A DNA stretch of 64,000 nt from Xiphias gladius (taxonomy: Eukaryota; Chordata; Actinopteri; Istiophoriformes; Xiphiidae), in assembly GCF_016859285.1 (NCBI RefSeq), contig NC_053412.1, positions 5,517,789 to 5,581,788 on the forward strand. The letters run 5' to 3'. Each line of letters begins with the position of its first letter. The first letter of the stretch is position 1. Below are positions 23,382 through 37,479 of the stretch, piece after piece. The translations under genes were made by a program, and so were the position numbers. The notes under the pieces are model-generated. The model had not been told where the DNA came from and made no database searches. It saw only the letters and a program-made list of their open reading frames with translations.

Positions 23382-26237
23382 CGGGCAAGGAGAGGAGGGG
23401 ACTGATTCGACCGAAAGAAAACTAGCAAGGGAGCAGTTCAGCGAAGCACATTTAGCTTAAACTGTCTGTCTGGTCTCAGAGTCCGATGAAGTGTGATTTT
23501 TTTCGGGGGGGGGGGTCGGGGTTCACGCCCGAACGTGGACCGCAGTCGATGGGGAAAAACTTTGGTCGGCTATCAGTTTCCAGCTGTAAGGTGAAACTTT
23601 TGTCACCACCTGCCGGTGGTGTCTTGACTCGTGTCTTAAAACGGTCCTCACGCACACTCCCAACACTGAGTCTGCACCGGCTTCGTGTGACTCGAGCAAA
23701 CATTATCAATTGCCCACCGGCTGACCCTGTGGTAAGAGAGGCTAAAAAATGCCACGCCGCTGGGAGGAAAGGAACAACACTGGAAGCCCTGGGAGTGTGA
23801 ACGGAAGAAAAAGGGGTCAGGCGGCGGAAACAGTGGAGGCTGAGCTCCTTTGTCCTCTTTAGATCAGTTTGACTGAAATGGGAACACACTGTGCCTCACA
23901 CTAAAACAGGGCCACCCCTCATTATGACAACTGGCGTTGTCGCAGATTATCTGGAAACCGTCTCCGCTTCTCTGTTTCTGTGACGTGGAGACCAGTGAGA
24001 AGAAAATCAATCGCCATCAATTTTGACTATTAATTTCTTGTTTAAGTAATTTATCAAAGAAAAATTCCAAATATTTGCCTCTGCTTTTTTCTGTTTATAA
24101 ATCACTGTAATTTGATTTCTTTGGGCTTTTGGACTGTTTGTCAGATAAAACAAGACATTTACAAGATGTCACCTCGGCCTTCAGTTGAATGTGTTGGGCA
24201 TTCCCCCCCCCCAACCAATCAATGAATCGCTAAAATAACAGATGAATTGATGACGACGTAAGATTCACTTTGGCAACTTAAGCCAAATAGAAAAAAAATA
24301 TCTCAAAGGGACAAAAATATGTATTTTTTTTTTTCAAACTAACTAAAATAATTTTGTCTTCAGACATCCTCAGAGAAAAAAAAAATTTTCAGCAAAAATT
24401 ATTTGCTCTAATTCTGTCGCTTCCCAGATTATGAGACGGTCAAATTAAGAATTTAACTATCACAATCAAATGTCAATCATTAGTAAATTAATAGATAATA
24501 AAATAGTTGCCGCCCTAATTTAAAGAAATGTGGTACCTTTGACTAACCATGCCATCCGTTATAGAGTAATTAAACTCATGCAACTGAAACCCTTATCAGC
24601 AACACTTAAAATAAACAAATGCAGATTTTCAGTTCCTTTTTTTGATTTACCCATGGGGTGTGAATTACTTGAGCAGCTGATCAGATCAATATTTCGCTTA
24701 AAATGCTTATCAATTTAGGTTACGGTAATGTGATTCGATGGTGTGATGATGTGTAGGCGTTGACCGATGTGGTCACTAATCGAAACCTACAGTTTGGACA
24801 AACAGCATACGAAGAAAAAGAATGACATTTAGTGTCAACAACAATTTAGTGAAACTAAAACCGTCAGGTGTACCGTAGCAGCTACTGTCAGGGTGTGGTT
24901 TTCTTTTCACACATCTGACCACACACTCACACACACACACATTTTAATTTAATCAGTATGAGTTAATTGACCTCAAACTGCTGCTCATTCACACCTTTCA
25001 TTGACTCTGACTGGACAAGGAGACACATGTAAGAGCTTCGACAACCGTCTGCAGCTTTAAGCAGCAGTGGGGGCGATCCCCGACTGCACGTCAGGAGCTC
25101 CCTTCAGACACCTGTCCTGCTTTAAGCACCTTAGCTGTGTTATATCCGTCTCTGGCTGGAACATCCACTGACTGGTACCCAGTTTCAGGAAGTGGACTGT
25201 GTGTCATCATGGGATTTTGGAGATCAGAAACTAGTCCAAAGAGAAGACAAGACCCCTCAACCTGCTCATATCTTTGTATTTTACTTCCTCCTGCTCTATC
25301 ATTGACTCTGGTTGTGTGGTCACGGGAACTCTGAGGGGACAGGGATTTTAGAGAACTGGAAAATAACGTTTGTGTTGACTTCTCCTTTTTCTTTATTTTT
25401 CTTCCAAAGGAGCAGCATCACATGTATGTACAGTTATAGAGAGTGTGCAGATCTGATTCATGTATGCTTATGCAAAAAAAAAAAAAAAAAATGTTTGAAA
25501 CAAATATTAAATTCTGTAGAGAAAAGATACAAATTATGTGTTGGGAAAAAAAACCAAAAAGTACAGATTGTCAACTGGAGGAAAAAGTGTGTTTTTGTAG
25601 GTGGGACAGGCTGTACACATATTGTTTTATTGGGCTCGGGAGTCTATTAGTGGCCTGATAACTGAGCAAAGGGAAAATATGGGATGAGTGGATCAATTGA
25701 GGAACTGGAACATGATACTTATCTGGCAGTTGAAATTGGAGAGAAAATTTAAACTGAAAGCCGGCAAGATAGCTGTTCTGTCTCGATCTGGCCAGAATCA
25801 TGTTAGAGTGGATAAAAAATTTGCCACTGTCAAGCGTAGCAACATGCGTGTGAAGAAGCAGGAACACTGTGTCCTCAAACACACTGATAGCCCTTCGGGG
25901 CAGCTGAGCGGGAGTTTGAACATGCTGATCTCATGTGCCTTGATGCCGTGTTGCTGGTATGGCACTCACACGAAGGTGGATTTTAATACTGCAGGTGTTA
26001 AATTTCCCAAAAATCTCATCTGCAGGCCCTGCTTGTATTTTTCGCCCTAACTGAAAACAGCGCCCAACATTTAACCAGCCAAACGTCGCCACAGCGACGA
26101 CAAATACCAGACAGATACATCAAAACAAAGCCCCTCGGCATCCGCCCATGTTTAACCCCCGGGCTGCTGCAGTAGACCTTGCCCCGCTACACCAACGTGA
26201 CCCCCTGACAACATGACAAAACTACAGCCATCGTTAC
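23382..26237. other. Spacer upstream of tsc22d1, nothing recognised
   Basis: Contains a repeat copy at 24.0-24.5 kb and a short CA tract near 24.93 kb. The plus-strand frame 23486-23800 (104 codons) follows the divergent TATA box but matches no family I know. A donor-like GTGGTAAGAG lies at about 23729, so a divergent non-coding transcript is more likely than a protein gene. Confidence 0.5.
24005..24519 (+). repeat. GCTGCAAC-type interspersed repeat (copy 4, disrupted)
   Basis: Contains CCAAATATTTGCCTCTGC, GGGCTTTTGGACTGTTTGTC, AAAACAAGACATTTACAAG and an end block AAAATAGTTGCCGCCCT. An A-rich and C-rich interruption separates the two halves. Confidence 0.5.
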
Positions 26238-26284
26238 CTCTTCAGATGCTTCTCCAGCTCCCAGAAGAGCAGCTTTAGAGCCAT
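26238..26284 (-). CDS. Candidate alternative first exon of tsc22d1
   Basis: On the minus strand, ATG at 26284 opens MALKLLFWELEKHLK plus AG of a split codon, followed by GTAACG, a possible splice donor. The exon end phase (two bases, AG) is exactly what tsc22d1 exon 2 needs, and joining would give [11 protein letters not shown]. An in-frame upstream ATG (26332) would add 16 residues. The frame is in a GC-rich block about 3.3 kb upstream of the short-isoform start. I do not recognise the peptide, so this stays a hypothesis. Confidence 0.3.
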
Positions 26285-29200
26285 GCCGTCCCTGCCCTGC
26301 GCTCCTCCTGCCCCGGCCAGCCCCTTCTCTCTCATTGATGCTCTCAGGCTAAAAACACACTCCAACCAAGCACTGGGCCTCCACACCCACCCCACCAAAA
26401 ACACCCCAAAACAAACACCACCACCACCACCGCACCTCCTCCGTCCTCCTGACCTGCGCCTCTCGGCCCCGACCCCCTGCACCCCCAGCTGTGGGAGCTT
26501 CACATAGGGGAGCCTGACCAACAGCGGAGACCAGGGTGGAGTGGGAGCGTGTGTGCCTACATTGGGAGCGCGCATTAGTGTGTTAAGTCTTCCTGATTGC
26601 CCCTTTATTAAGCCTGAATCACATTTACACTCTCAGACGATTGGGTGCATGGTGATGGGAGAAAGTAGGGTGGGCGGTGATGTCACTGCGCAAGGAGTCA
26701 TGTCACCTCCCACTTCTGTTGTTATGTAAACTGTCAGCAGAGATTAGGGTGATCCGTCCAATAGGATGAGCTACTTTTGACCACACACCCTGTTAGCACT
26801 CTCTGGGCTGCCTTTAAGCCACTCCCTTTGGTCTGCAACACCTTCACGTCTTTTCTGTTTATTTCCTTCCACATTCTCTGTGATTGTGATGGACGCAGGA
26901 GTGATTCCCTACTCTCCTGCCTGCCTGTATCAGTTTATATTGAAGAGCAGGTGCATTTGCACATAAAGTCCCTGAATATAATAGCAAACATCCACCTCCT
27001 GCATCCCTCACATTTCCTCCAACTGCTAAGAAGTTATCTGAAGGAGAATGTGCATGTTGTAGTAGGCAGGCCTTTAGCTGACCTGTCACTCCTCATCAAT
27101 GGATGCACACTGGACTCACACACACTCACAGTATGGGTCTTCACCCGAGCTCGCCTCACGTGTACCTCCATGCTGGCACGCAGACGCAGTCCACATTACA
27201 GTCCGAACAAAGACGATCAAAACAAGATGGCTAGCTAGACAGCAGATCAAAGAGCACATGCCGAGCTAAAAACTCAAAACACCAACACTTTATTGCAATA
27301 TCTGGAAGAAAAAAAAAAAAAAAACAGCAGTATTTGTTGAGTAGAGGGACTGTAGAGAACAAAGAGGAGAGGCCATCCTGGTTGAAGATAGCGCACACTT
27401 GTGGGGAACACAAAATGGCGGCAAGGGGCGTGCTTAGAGAGTTTGTTGGTGGGATTAAGCTCAACGCGTGCAGTGAAATTATTAACCTCATTAGGTTAAG
27501 GTCACATCTTCTTTTCTTCCCTCAACTGTATGTGTCACTAATCCAAGAAACAATCAACAGCCAGAAACACTGAAGCGCTGAAGTTGGACAGAACGGGAAA
27601 TAGAGAAAAACTGTAATCGCTGAGACTAAATGTTTTAATTTTTTCAATTTGTGATTTGAAGATCAACTACCTATTCAAAAGTGCCTTTACTGATTCGTTA
27701 CAAACTCAACTTATATGACAAAATGCTTCTTAGTTGAAAAGACAACTCTTTGTACTGTCTATCTGTACATTGTGTACTTGCAGGTTTGGGGTCAGTGTAC
27801 GCATGCTCACTTAGAACAAAAGGCTGGAAACTGGTCTGAGGGAAGCGTTCACTGATGTGGAGACAGTTTACTTACAGCCAGTTGGTGATGGCGCAGCAGA
27901 CTCGGCTCAGCCAATGGCGTGAGGCCTTGACGTCATGGCATTACAGATAGCCCAGATGGGAAGCTCCCATTCATTAAGTATCCACGTCCATCCAAAGCTT
28001 GTGTGTGTAGCTTGTCTGTGTACAAAGGGCTGACCCATATACTACCTTACCCCTAAAGCTTAATGTATATTCATACTACACTTACTATACTTTGAAGAAG
28101 ATGGAAAAATATGCTAAAGGGAAAATAGAAAATTATGTAATAACAGTGACCGGGAACAGCAACAATTTAGAGCCAAATTAAAATCTTATTGGCCATGCTA
28201 CCTTGTTGATGTTCCACCAAGCTATTAGACTTTATTAGTAAAGTAATGAGCTCTTTAACTTGTCCTACTGTGGATAAAACAATTAACAAGAAGAGCTCAT
28301 TTTAACTCTCCCTTAAGCTTTTAACAACACACATGTCAACATGACGTACAGAAACTTCACCCAACACAAAACACTGTCTACTCAACACAACCAAAGCAAT
28401 ATTAATTCTTTTTTTATTTTAATTAATTAATTAATTTTTAATTCCAATGACGTCATCTTCTACTTTCTTAAAAACAGTCACTGAACATATCTGAACAGGA
28501 AAGAAAGTGGTGGTGGTGGTGCACATCTTTGCCACACCCTGTGGAGCTTACATAAGGGTGGATGTGTAGCCGCAGTGTGGCGGCAGAAGATGTGGATGTG
28601 GAGGGAAAAAACGACCAGATGGTACTTGCAGCCCAAGGGTCATAAAAAAACAAACATTCCCACTTCCTGGGACAACTAAATCAAGGAGACTTAATAATAC
28701 TGCATTGTTATATATGTTAAGACTAAATAAGATAACATAAATCTTCATAATACAGAAACAGAACCATCAAGAGATAAAGAAATGCCCAAACAAGCAGAGG
28801 AGAAGATATCTTGATGCTCTAGTGGCTTCATGTTCTAGAAAAGAGAATAATCAATAGTGCACACAGCAACGTAAATGCCTTCTAGTGTATTTTCTGTGCA
28901 CTTCTGGTCTCCAACTCTGCTCCTCCTGCCCTTTCACCTCCCTTCATCCACGTTCTCTCTCACAAAAGCGCCCAGCTATGTGTAAGTGACGCTTCCACCT
29001 CACTTTATTGTGCGGCTTGAGTGAAAGCAGAGCTGGGCTCACACAGGCTGCAGTGTGTGGTCCTGAAAAAGGTCCAACCCTGCCACGACGAAAATATGAA
29101 AGGGCTTGATGAGACAGGACATTACCAAGCAATTAGGGGTGTGATCGGGAACACAACAGCATTCATAAAAGTCACACAAAAAAGTCCACAAAAACCACCA

Positions 29201-29554
29201 AACAGCTGGAAGCTATCAGCTCATTTCAAGACAAAATAGCACATCACAAAAACAGACACTTTAATATCGTGCTCACAATGTTACAATGTTTCCCTGCTTC
29301 TATTTGTTTCTATCTTGCTCCTTGCATCCGTCTGTTTTTTTTATCAATTTGTATGCTGTCCTCGAGCAGTTGCGAGACGTGAGCTTGCGTGTGTCTGTGT
29401 GAGTCCGTGCAAACCTTTTGTGCGTTCTTGAATGCGCCGGTGTGTGCATGTGAGGCTATGTATGCAGACTGGCAGAATCCGGTTTGGGAGGCTTTTAATA
29501 CTCGCATTTACACAGCGTAGTACCAAGGCCGACAGTGAGATCAACCCCGCTGAA

Positions 29555-29577
29555 CACACACACACACACACACACAG
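29555..29577. repeat. (CA)n microsatellite
   Basis: CA run seen directly, in intergenic DNA. Confidence 0.94.
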
Positions 29578-30297
29578 ACAGACACTTTGCTTAAGCAAAG
29601 GAAGTGTCTTTTTACTTTCCAAATTTAGTGAAAAAAAAAAGAAAGAGGAGCACAGTAAATAATCTATTAACAAGATTTGTTGAATTACACAACTGAATCT
29701 GGACCTCCAACATGCAATCGCTCCTCTGTTTTCAATGTATAATTCCTTAGTGGGCTACATGTACCAAGGTAGCAATAAAAAATAGCCTTGCACTTGTATG
29801 TAACCGGGGATAATCTCCCTTCTTCTTTGCCCAAACACAGACAAAACAAAGAGCCGGAACGCCCCAAAACTCAAACAGCTCTCATGGCATCACAGAGCTT
29901 CAGGGCAGCGGTTCTTTGGAGCGTAAGTGAATTGGTCTCTGCCATGCACGCAATGCCTTACATAACCAACCTCTGTACCATATGGGCCATGAAAAAGAGA
30001 GAGACAGAGAGAGAGAGAGGGAGAGGGAAGGAGACTGCGGCTGAAATCCAACATCTCTACTAGTTTAGTGACAGTGCAGACATGCCTTGTTCCTCTGACG
30101 GATGAGGTGTCAACATTCAACAGTCTCACACATTCCCCATCCACTATGAAGGGTAGACACATTTTTAAAGAGATAAAAATAACGGAGTTTTCAGCTTCTA
30201 CATTTACCGAGGAATGTGTGATACATTAAAACGTCAAGAGGATGATGGCAATAGAAACCAAAATAGTCCAGAGAGGAGACGCTATCATGCAAGTATC

Positions 30298-30397
30298 GGG
30301 GCTGCAATTCAGAACTGTTCTCATTATCAATTAACATGCAGATTATTTTCTTGATTAATCAATTAATCCTTTGTTCTATTGAATGCCTGTTAATAGT

Positions 30398-30435
<38 letters not shown>

Positions 30436-30675
30436 CGATCACAATTTCCGAAAGCCATTTGTTCAAGCCAACAAATTGCTTATTTTGTTTGACCAACAGT
30501 CCAAAAGCTGAAGATATTCAGTTTACCATCGCAAAAAAGCAAAGAAAGGCAGCATAACCTCGCAACTGAGAGGCCAGCTTTAGGGAATGTTTAGCAATCT
30601 TCATTCAAAAGATAGTTGCCAATTAATTTTTGCTGACGACTGACTGATCATTTTACGCATCGTTTCAGCTCTAGC
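30298..30675 (-). repeat. GCTGCAAC-type interspersed repeat (copy 5)
   Basis: Inverse orientation: starts GGGGCTGCAATTC and ends CGTTTCAGCTCTAGC, so both inverted-repeat ends are visible. The interior has GACCAACAGTCCAAAAGC, the complement of the block seen in other copies, and a poly(A) run of about 29 bases. Confidence 0.6.
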
Positions 30676-31489
30676 ATGTATGCACCCACAAACGCACAAA
30701 GGAAAGAAATCTAGGGGACAGCATGCCAGGGTTTTGAATTTGGCACAAATAGCGGAGATTAAATGATTACACGAAATCTGGATAAAAATCAATACAGATA
30801 TCACATGTCCTTCTGCTTTAATGTCTGACTACATACCCCACAAACTATGCAAAAAGCATCTTCATACCTATTATTTGTAGTTGCAAAAACAAAATTGGGA
30901 TTCAACATCTCTTTACTCTCACTCTAACCCATGCCATAAAATAAACATTATACAATCAAATATTACACCATCTTACTACACACTGACAACATGAAACGTC
31001 ACAGGAAGTTATGCTACCGACCCCCAGTCACATGGATGTGCCCAGTGTTTCTGTGTAAGGCTTGAGGGCTCATCGTCGATGTACACACAGCTAGAAAGCT
31101 GACGGTCAACACTTCTAAGAGTGAGGATCTTCTCAGCAGCGGTTGGGAAACTTTGCTCGAGGCTCTCTGCAGTGTGCAGGCCTCATGTGGTGATCTGAAT
31201 GCGTTTTAACAGTTGGAAGGGTCGAGACTCTGACACAAAACAATCAGAACTGGCTTTACGCAGAATTATTATTATTTCTCTTTACAAGAAGTGTCACTAT
31301 TGGGGAGATTAAATATTTTTCTTTGACATGTAGTAGAGTAGTCGTGTTACTGTGCATGCATCTGAAATTTTTCCTTCAGAAGTCAGACAAAAACAGACTG
31401 AAGAAACTGAAAAGGAAAGACCTTCCAGGATAGGTAATCTTATTTTTGACAGCTGGTCAACAATTAGAGTTTAAAGTGACAGATATTTA

Positions 31490-31650
31490 ATCTGCACTTC
31501 GATAATCAATTACTCATTTAGGTCATTTTAAAGGTTTGGACTGATGACCATGTGAATACCTCAGGCTCTGGTAAAATATAATGGGCACTTTTCACTATTT
31601 TCTGACAATTTATATGCAAAATGATGAATCAAGAAAACAATGAGTAGACT
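31490..31650 (+). repeat. GCTGCAAC-type interspersed repeat (partial copy 6)
   Basis: Only an inner part is clear: GGGCACTTTTCACTATTTTC followed by TGACAATTTATATGCAAAAT. No terminal ends are visible. Confidence 0.4.
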
Positions 31651-33669
31651 GTTTTCCAGGTACAACAAGTACTGTATCTGCCCTGCTCAAGTGTCCTCGA
31701 GGAAGACGCGATCCCTGCCTGTTAAGTGTCCTATTGCTGAACCTGGCCTGTGACCTCCCTTTGGAGAAAGTCAAACAAAAAGACATTCAACAAAGCATCA
31801 TGTTACATTAATTTCCTTCTAGGCTCCCGGGGCCAAGCGAGACACACGTCTGGAGACCACTGACACAAAGTCTGCTTTGATTTTTATTTTTTTTCCGTTA
31901 ATGGGCCACGCTGGCCATATGCATCACCATGCAGAGACATAGCTGGAAGCTTAGACCAGTCACTAGCTCTTGCCCGCTCAACCTGATGTTTATTTTAAGA
32001 CAAACGCTCCACAGACCTTGGTTAATCTTGAGTAACACAAGTGTCTTAATGAAAACTGGTAATCATTCTCTGGTCTCTTATGACATTGCATTCATAGGAA
32101 GACTTTAAATAGGAGAAATTCTTGTATCAAATATACATTAAAAAAATTAGAGAATAAAAAGAAAATTAACTACAATTTCTATATCCAGTGTTTCAGGGTT
32201 CACCAGGTTTAAGACTTAAGACCTTTTTGATACCACATACAATGGAAATACCTCTCAGTCATACCGGTCGAAAGTATGATAGAATTATTATTACATATAC
32301 ATCATGATATATACTATATCATAATTTTTCAGTACTTGACAGCAGTATTAACAATAATTTCTAATGATATAATTAATTTATTAAAAAATGGATGGATGGA
32401 TTAATCAACCAATTAATTAATTAATTAATTAATCCTTAAAATGTCTATTGTGAGATAATAAGCATCCTAGCTCCTGTAGCTAGCAGGAATTACAGTGCGA
32501 GCAGGAACACTGATGGTGCTGACTGAAGAATTGAAAGGTCTCCTTTGTGCACAATCCACTGTTGTATGTGTAACTTCTCTCGACAGGCTGCAATCACATA
32601 CAAAACATCTTATAACTAACATTACTTCCTTAGGTGGGTAAGAGAAAATATTATAAACTTTTTAAATTAAATCTTTTTACTACCTTGTAAGGAACCTAAG
32701 AAAACTAAATTCAGATTTTTTCAAGACCTGCAGATACCCTCTAGATTTCAAAGCATAAAATGGTGCTGGCAAAAACAAACTATGCTATTTGGAGATTTGA
32801 AGTGGCAGTAGAACCAACGAATGCTCTTCCCGATTCCTACCCAAGCATTATGTTGATCATATGAAATATACGCTGAGAGTAAGTTAAGCGTACAGTATAG
32901 TGATTTAACTCAGAGGCTTCTTACACCTGACGTTCCATTTGAACAAAAGCTGCTCAGGAGTATATTCTCTTCTAGCAGTGAGCTCAGCTCGAGTTCTGGA
33001 GTTTCTTTCCTGTTGTTAAGTGTAGGTACAGGCAGAAAAGGAGTAAAATTATGTGACAGGAAAATGACAGAGAGAAAGAAAATAACAGTACATGTGTCAG
33101 AAGAGGGATCGTGACACAACCAGTTCAAACCAGAAGGGCTGCCTCTCTTCCTCTTTGCTCATGTTCAGTGTAAGAGCAGTTCTGTATCATTAAAAACTCC
33201 TCTCTTGTAAACATTTCACACACATGCACACACCATAAATCCACCACGACAGAAGAACTCATAAACACCCTACAACCATCAAAAGTAGACAGACATGTAT
33301 AGACGCATTAAATCTTCTCTGGCCCCTGACTCTATGCAAAAATCTGCAGCTCTGCATGAAGGCACAAGGCGAGCAAACGTGACACACATCTACTCGGCCC
33401 TGCACCACCCAAACCCCCACCGACGCTGTCTAAAAACTGAATCTGTCAGAGCCAAAGCTGGATGATGTTCTGATCTGCCTGCATTAAGATCATCGCACAC
33501 ATCAAGATGCACTTTGGGAGACGCAGCAAAGCCTGAGAACACTGCCCCATCCAATGTCATTTCAACTAAGAGTCAAACGTTGTAATGTCTTATTAGAAAC
33601 GTGCACAATTGGTGCATGCACAAATAATAAAGTCAGACCACAAACATACAAAACAAAGACTCTAAAACA

Positions 33670-33837
33670 AACAGAAAGTTATTAGCAACTATTTTGATAA
33701 TTGATAAGAACTTACTTATTATTTTTTAAGCCAAGCTTTAAGCTACTTTTAATAGCCAAAATTAATGTATCAGCAAAAATAATCAGAATAATCAGCATAA
33801 TAATCGGCAATGAAAATAGTAGTTAGTTGCAGCTCTA
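33670..33837 (+). repeat. GCTGCAAC-type interspersed repeat (partial copy 7)
   Basis: Has an AACTATTTTGATAATTGATA block and a clear right end, AATGAAAATAGTAGTTAGTTG followed by CAGCTCTA. Confidence 0.5.
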
Positions 33838-36796
33838 ATGGAAAGCAGTATTACGGGAATTAGAGAGCCACAGATCACTATTTTCCACACAATAACTGTG
33901 TAATGCTATGCATTTTGCATGTATTCTATTAGTGATGATGTCTCCTTTATAAATAAACCAAAACACCATGTGATCTGATATATCAATGTCATGACTGCCT
34001 GGAAATTATTTTACCTACTAGACTTCTGACAGTACAAATTAAAATAAAATCTTTTGCCACAGGAAAAAAAAAGGGCATCCAGAATAAGCTTCTCTGTTTA
34101 ATAACCTGACTAATTTATTAATCATTCAGACAGGCTGCCATAAACTTGTCCAAGGGAAGAGTGAATCACTTCATCCCCGATATAAGCACACCTACTTCGT
34201 ATCAAACCTTGCCAGAGGATACATCATACCAATCACGGTACCGCTAGGGCTTTCTGCGGCCGGTAACCACACTGATCAGACATTATACACCCACCACTGA
34301 CAGTGAGTGGGTGGGTCAGAGTGTTTTTACACAAAGAAGATCCCAAACTATTCATATGTTCGTCATTCAGTCATTGCGTGCAGGAGGGACATTTCCACTT
34401 AGCCATAAGACGCATTTTAGGTCAGTGATTCTCAAAGCAAGTTTAGGTTATATAAACAACTGGTGATGGGCTGGGAGGATTTATGGACCAAGACTGCCAC
34501 CTTGTGGGGAAACAGTAGTCCAACAGCAAGACAGAAAAGAAAGACAGTAAAGTTAATGTCTCCACTGAAGCATGATTTGATGTCACATCTCATTAGCAGA
34601 AAAATTACTTAACAACCTTTTGGTGTGATTAAACGTTGTTGACAGACAGGAGATGCCACCCGAGAAATCAGAAGCAAATACACAAATCTGCTGTCCGACT
34701 TTTAAATTAAAGATCCATCAAGCAGGAAAAACCACGCCATAGAACAGAAACCTTCTGTATGTGCTTAAGCCAGTGTACAATTTCAGTACTGCAGTTTCAA
34801 ATGGTTTCAAAACCTTGACACCGGAGCGTCACTTACTGCATGCATGACGTGCCAAATGGAAACCGTCTGTCTGCTCAAAGACAGTACATTAGAGAACATT
34901 AGAGAAAAACAAAGCATAAATCATGAGTCAAGGCCTGGATAACTACAGTGCTTGACAGGCTGCTTATCATCACTAAAAGATATTTATGATCAACAGAGAC
35001 TGAAGCGCCACATCAAAGCAAACCAGCTTTTAGTCTCATAGTGACATTAAATGCAAAACCAGAAAGGGTTCAACGGGGTCAAAACTTTGAATATGAGCTA
35101 ATATGTGAACTTATTAGCTAAAATTCATGACAAAGAGGAATCCAGCATACAGAAAGAGAAGAAATGTTATTGGAAGTGCTTCGAAATGACAAGTAAAGTG
35201 GGGAACCAAACTGATAGCATGTGCTGTAACGACCAACTCTTATTTTACAGCAATAAACCAAAGAAAAATAAACTCTAATCTGTGGCTGATCATCTACTGA
35301 TGATAGAGACTGATACTGGGATGTAATAATGTAATCTTTATCCAATGTAAGCTTTATCCAAATATTAGAAGTACAGTTCTGAGCAAACTCTCTATCAGAA
35401 AATAAGGTTGCATTGCTGGAAAAAAATCAAACAGCTGATTGTCACTATGTCAAAACAGTCAAATCTCTATTAGAACAAGGACTGATTGATGATTATCACT
35501 TCACTTTGTTTTCAAGCTGTAAACTCATGACCGCTCACTGCTGCTGAACATGTTTACTTCTTCGAAATGGTAGTAAAATACTGAAACTTCACATTTAACA
35601 AGATTGCTATTCATATAAAGCTGTTGAGAAATGGTGTGTGCAAGTTTTATGGGCATGAAATGCCCATGTGGTGTTTTTCAACAAATGAGTACACGCTTCA
35701 CATTTTCACATGCTTTCATTTTACCTAACAGCTGGGCAAAGGAAGTATTTTTAGTTTCTTGTGGAGAAATCTGCACAGAAAATTATTTTGTTATGGTAAT
35801 TATTCCAAAATAGTGCCTTGAACCAGATTGTTCAATATACTCATTCACACATAAGTATTCTTAAGGTATAATTTTGGTTTAGGTTCATTGCCAAAATCGT
35901 CGCAGTACTGGAAGAAAGACACTGACTGTGAATCAGCATATGGTCTCTCCTGTGTTGCTTTGTGACAATATTACATTCAGTCAAACCAACTCGCAGAGGC
36001 AAATTTTTGCTTACACGGTGAAATGGTTTTATAGCTAATAAAAATTGATTTTTATTAGGGGACCATTTTATGCAGTGCATGCACTGCTTACTGTTTGTTT
36101 CTGAGGCAACAAACAGCCGTGAGCAATGGCATATGAATTCTCTGCAACCTGTGTGCAAAGTCATATTTCTCTGCCAGTTGTTGTTGGTCCTTGAAACAGA
36201 AAGGTGTGTGGATATGAAACACAGGACGTGTGTAAAATATACCGGAACTGCATGTGTGTTTGAAAATCATGAGTATTTCCCCTCTACTGTGAACAGATGC
36301 TGGCAGCTATCCAAAAGTCAAATTATACCGGCACCGACCTGCAGGCTGAAATTCCACTCGGTGAAGCACGAGGACCCGGTGAAAGCACTGATTAATATCG
36401 CTGTCCTTAAGAGTACTCTTACTGACATCAGTCTCACTGAACATATAGAAACCGACAGCAAGCAGCTGAGAAGAACACGGACACACCCTCACACCAGCGC
36501 TTTACAACATGACAGCAGTCATGTACATAACAGTGCTAGTTTAAGCGTTTTCATAGTCAGGACAACTGCGACATGAGGCTTTTAAAGAGCCAGATAGATA
36601 CTACTGAGTCAGAGTGATTTTGACTGATTTGTGCTCTATGTGCAACAATCATCCCGGACAACTAGTTGTAGTTTTTCCAGAAACCTACGGACAGAAAAAC
36701 AATAGCGATATATCATGAATATTTTGAGCCCAGACACTTGTTTTCCTATCAGAGTGGCACCCTCTATGACTATCTTTTAGGATCAACCAACATTAA

Positions 36797-36976
36797 AACA
36801 GCAACAGTAAGTCGATTAAACAATCACCAGAGAATGAATCAGTAACTATTTTGGTAATCGAATAAGTCATTTTTCGAAAATAAATTCCCTGGTGTAATTT
36901 TCTCCCAAAAAAATAACCCACAAAAAAAAAAAAAAAAAAAAAAAAAACCAAACCCAAATCATTAGCTGCAGCTCAA
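36797..36976 (+). repeat. GCTGCAAC-type interspersed repeat (partial copy 8)
   Basis: Has GTAACTATTTTGGTAATCG and the right end TTAGCTGCAGCTC, with a long poly(A) tract (about 36920-36946) in between. Confidence 0.5.
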
Positions 36977-37458
36977 ACCAAAATATTGTGCTTTACTGTG
37001 GGTAAACTGTCACTATTGATACAGGTGCTGTTATTGGACAGCTTAACTATGGGTACTGACTCTGTTTACCTGTTCATACACACTGCTCATTTCACTCTGC
37101 TCTTGCTCACTCTCATTAGTAAATACAGGTGCAAATGCCTGATGGTTAGGGGAAAAACCTGTAGAGTTCTGCTTTGAATGTGACTAGGCACAAATAACTT
37201 AAATGACACCCTATGAGTATGCAGAGAAAGGAGAGGGATATTTTAAAAATTGAAAGAACCCTAGACTAGTGTCTAAGAGAAAAGGGTTGAGCAGAAGAGT
37301 TTGGACAACTGACATTGTGCACTGAGGCCTGCAATGGAGAACCAAAGAGAGGTCGACAAAAATAAACAGAGAATATGAGACAGAAAGAAAGCAGTGACAG
37401 TAACAGAAACACAGAATCAGATCGCCGCATGACATGACCACGACTATAAACAAAGCAG

Positions 37459-37479
37459 ACACACACACACACACACACA
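37459..37479. repeat. (CA)10 microsatellite
   Basis: CA run seen directly. Confidence 0.93.

Noticed and set aside
26777-27238. 153-codon plus-strand frame as a possible gene
   Set aside because: No motif or splice signals support it, and the minus strand is equally open in places.
36070-36576. 168-codon plus-strand open frame
   Set aside because: No family resemblance. Rich in scattered Cys, His and Thr from AT/CA-biased DNA.
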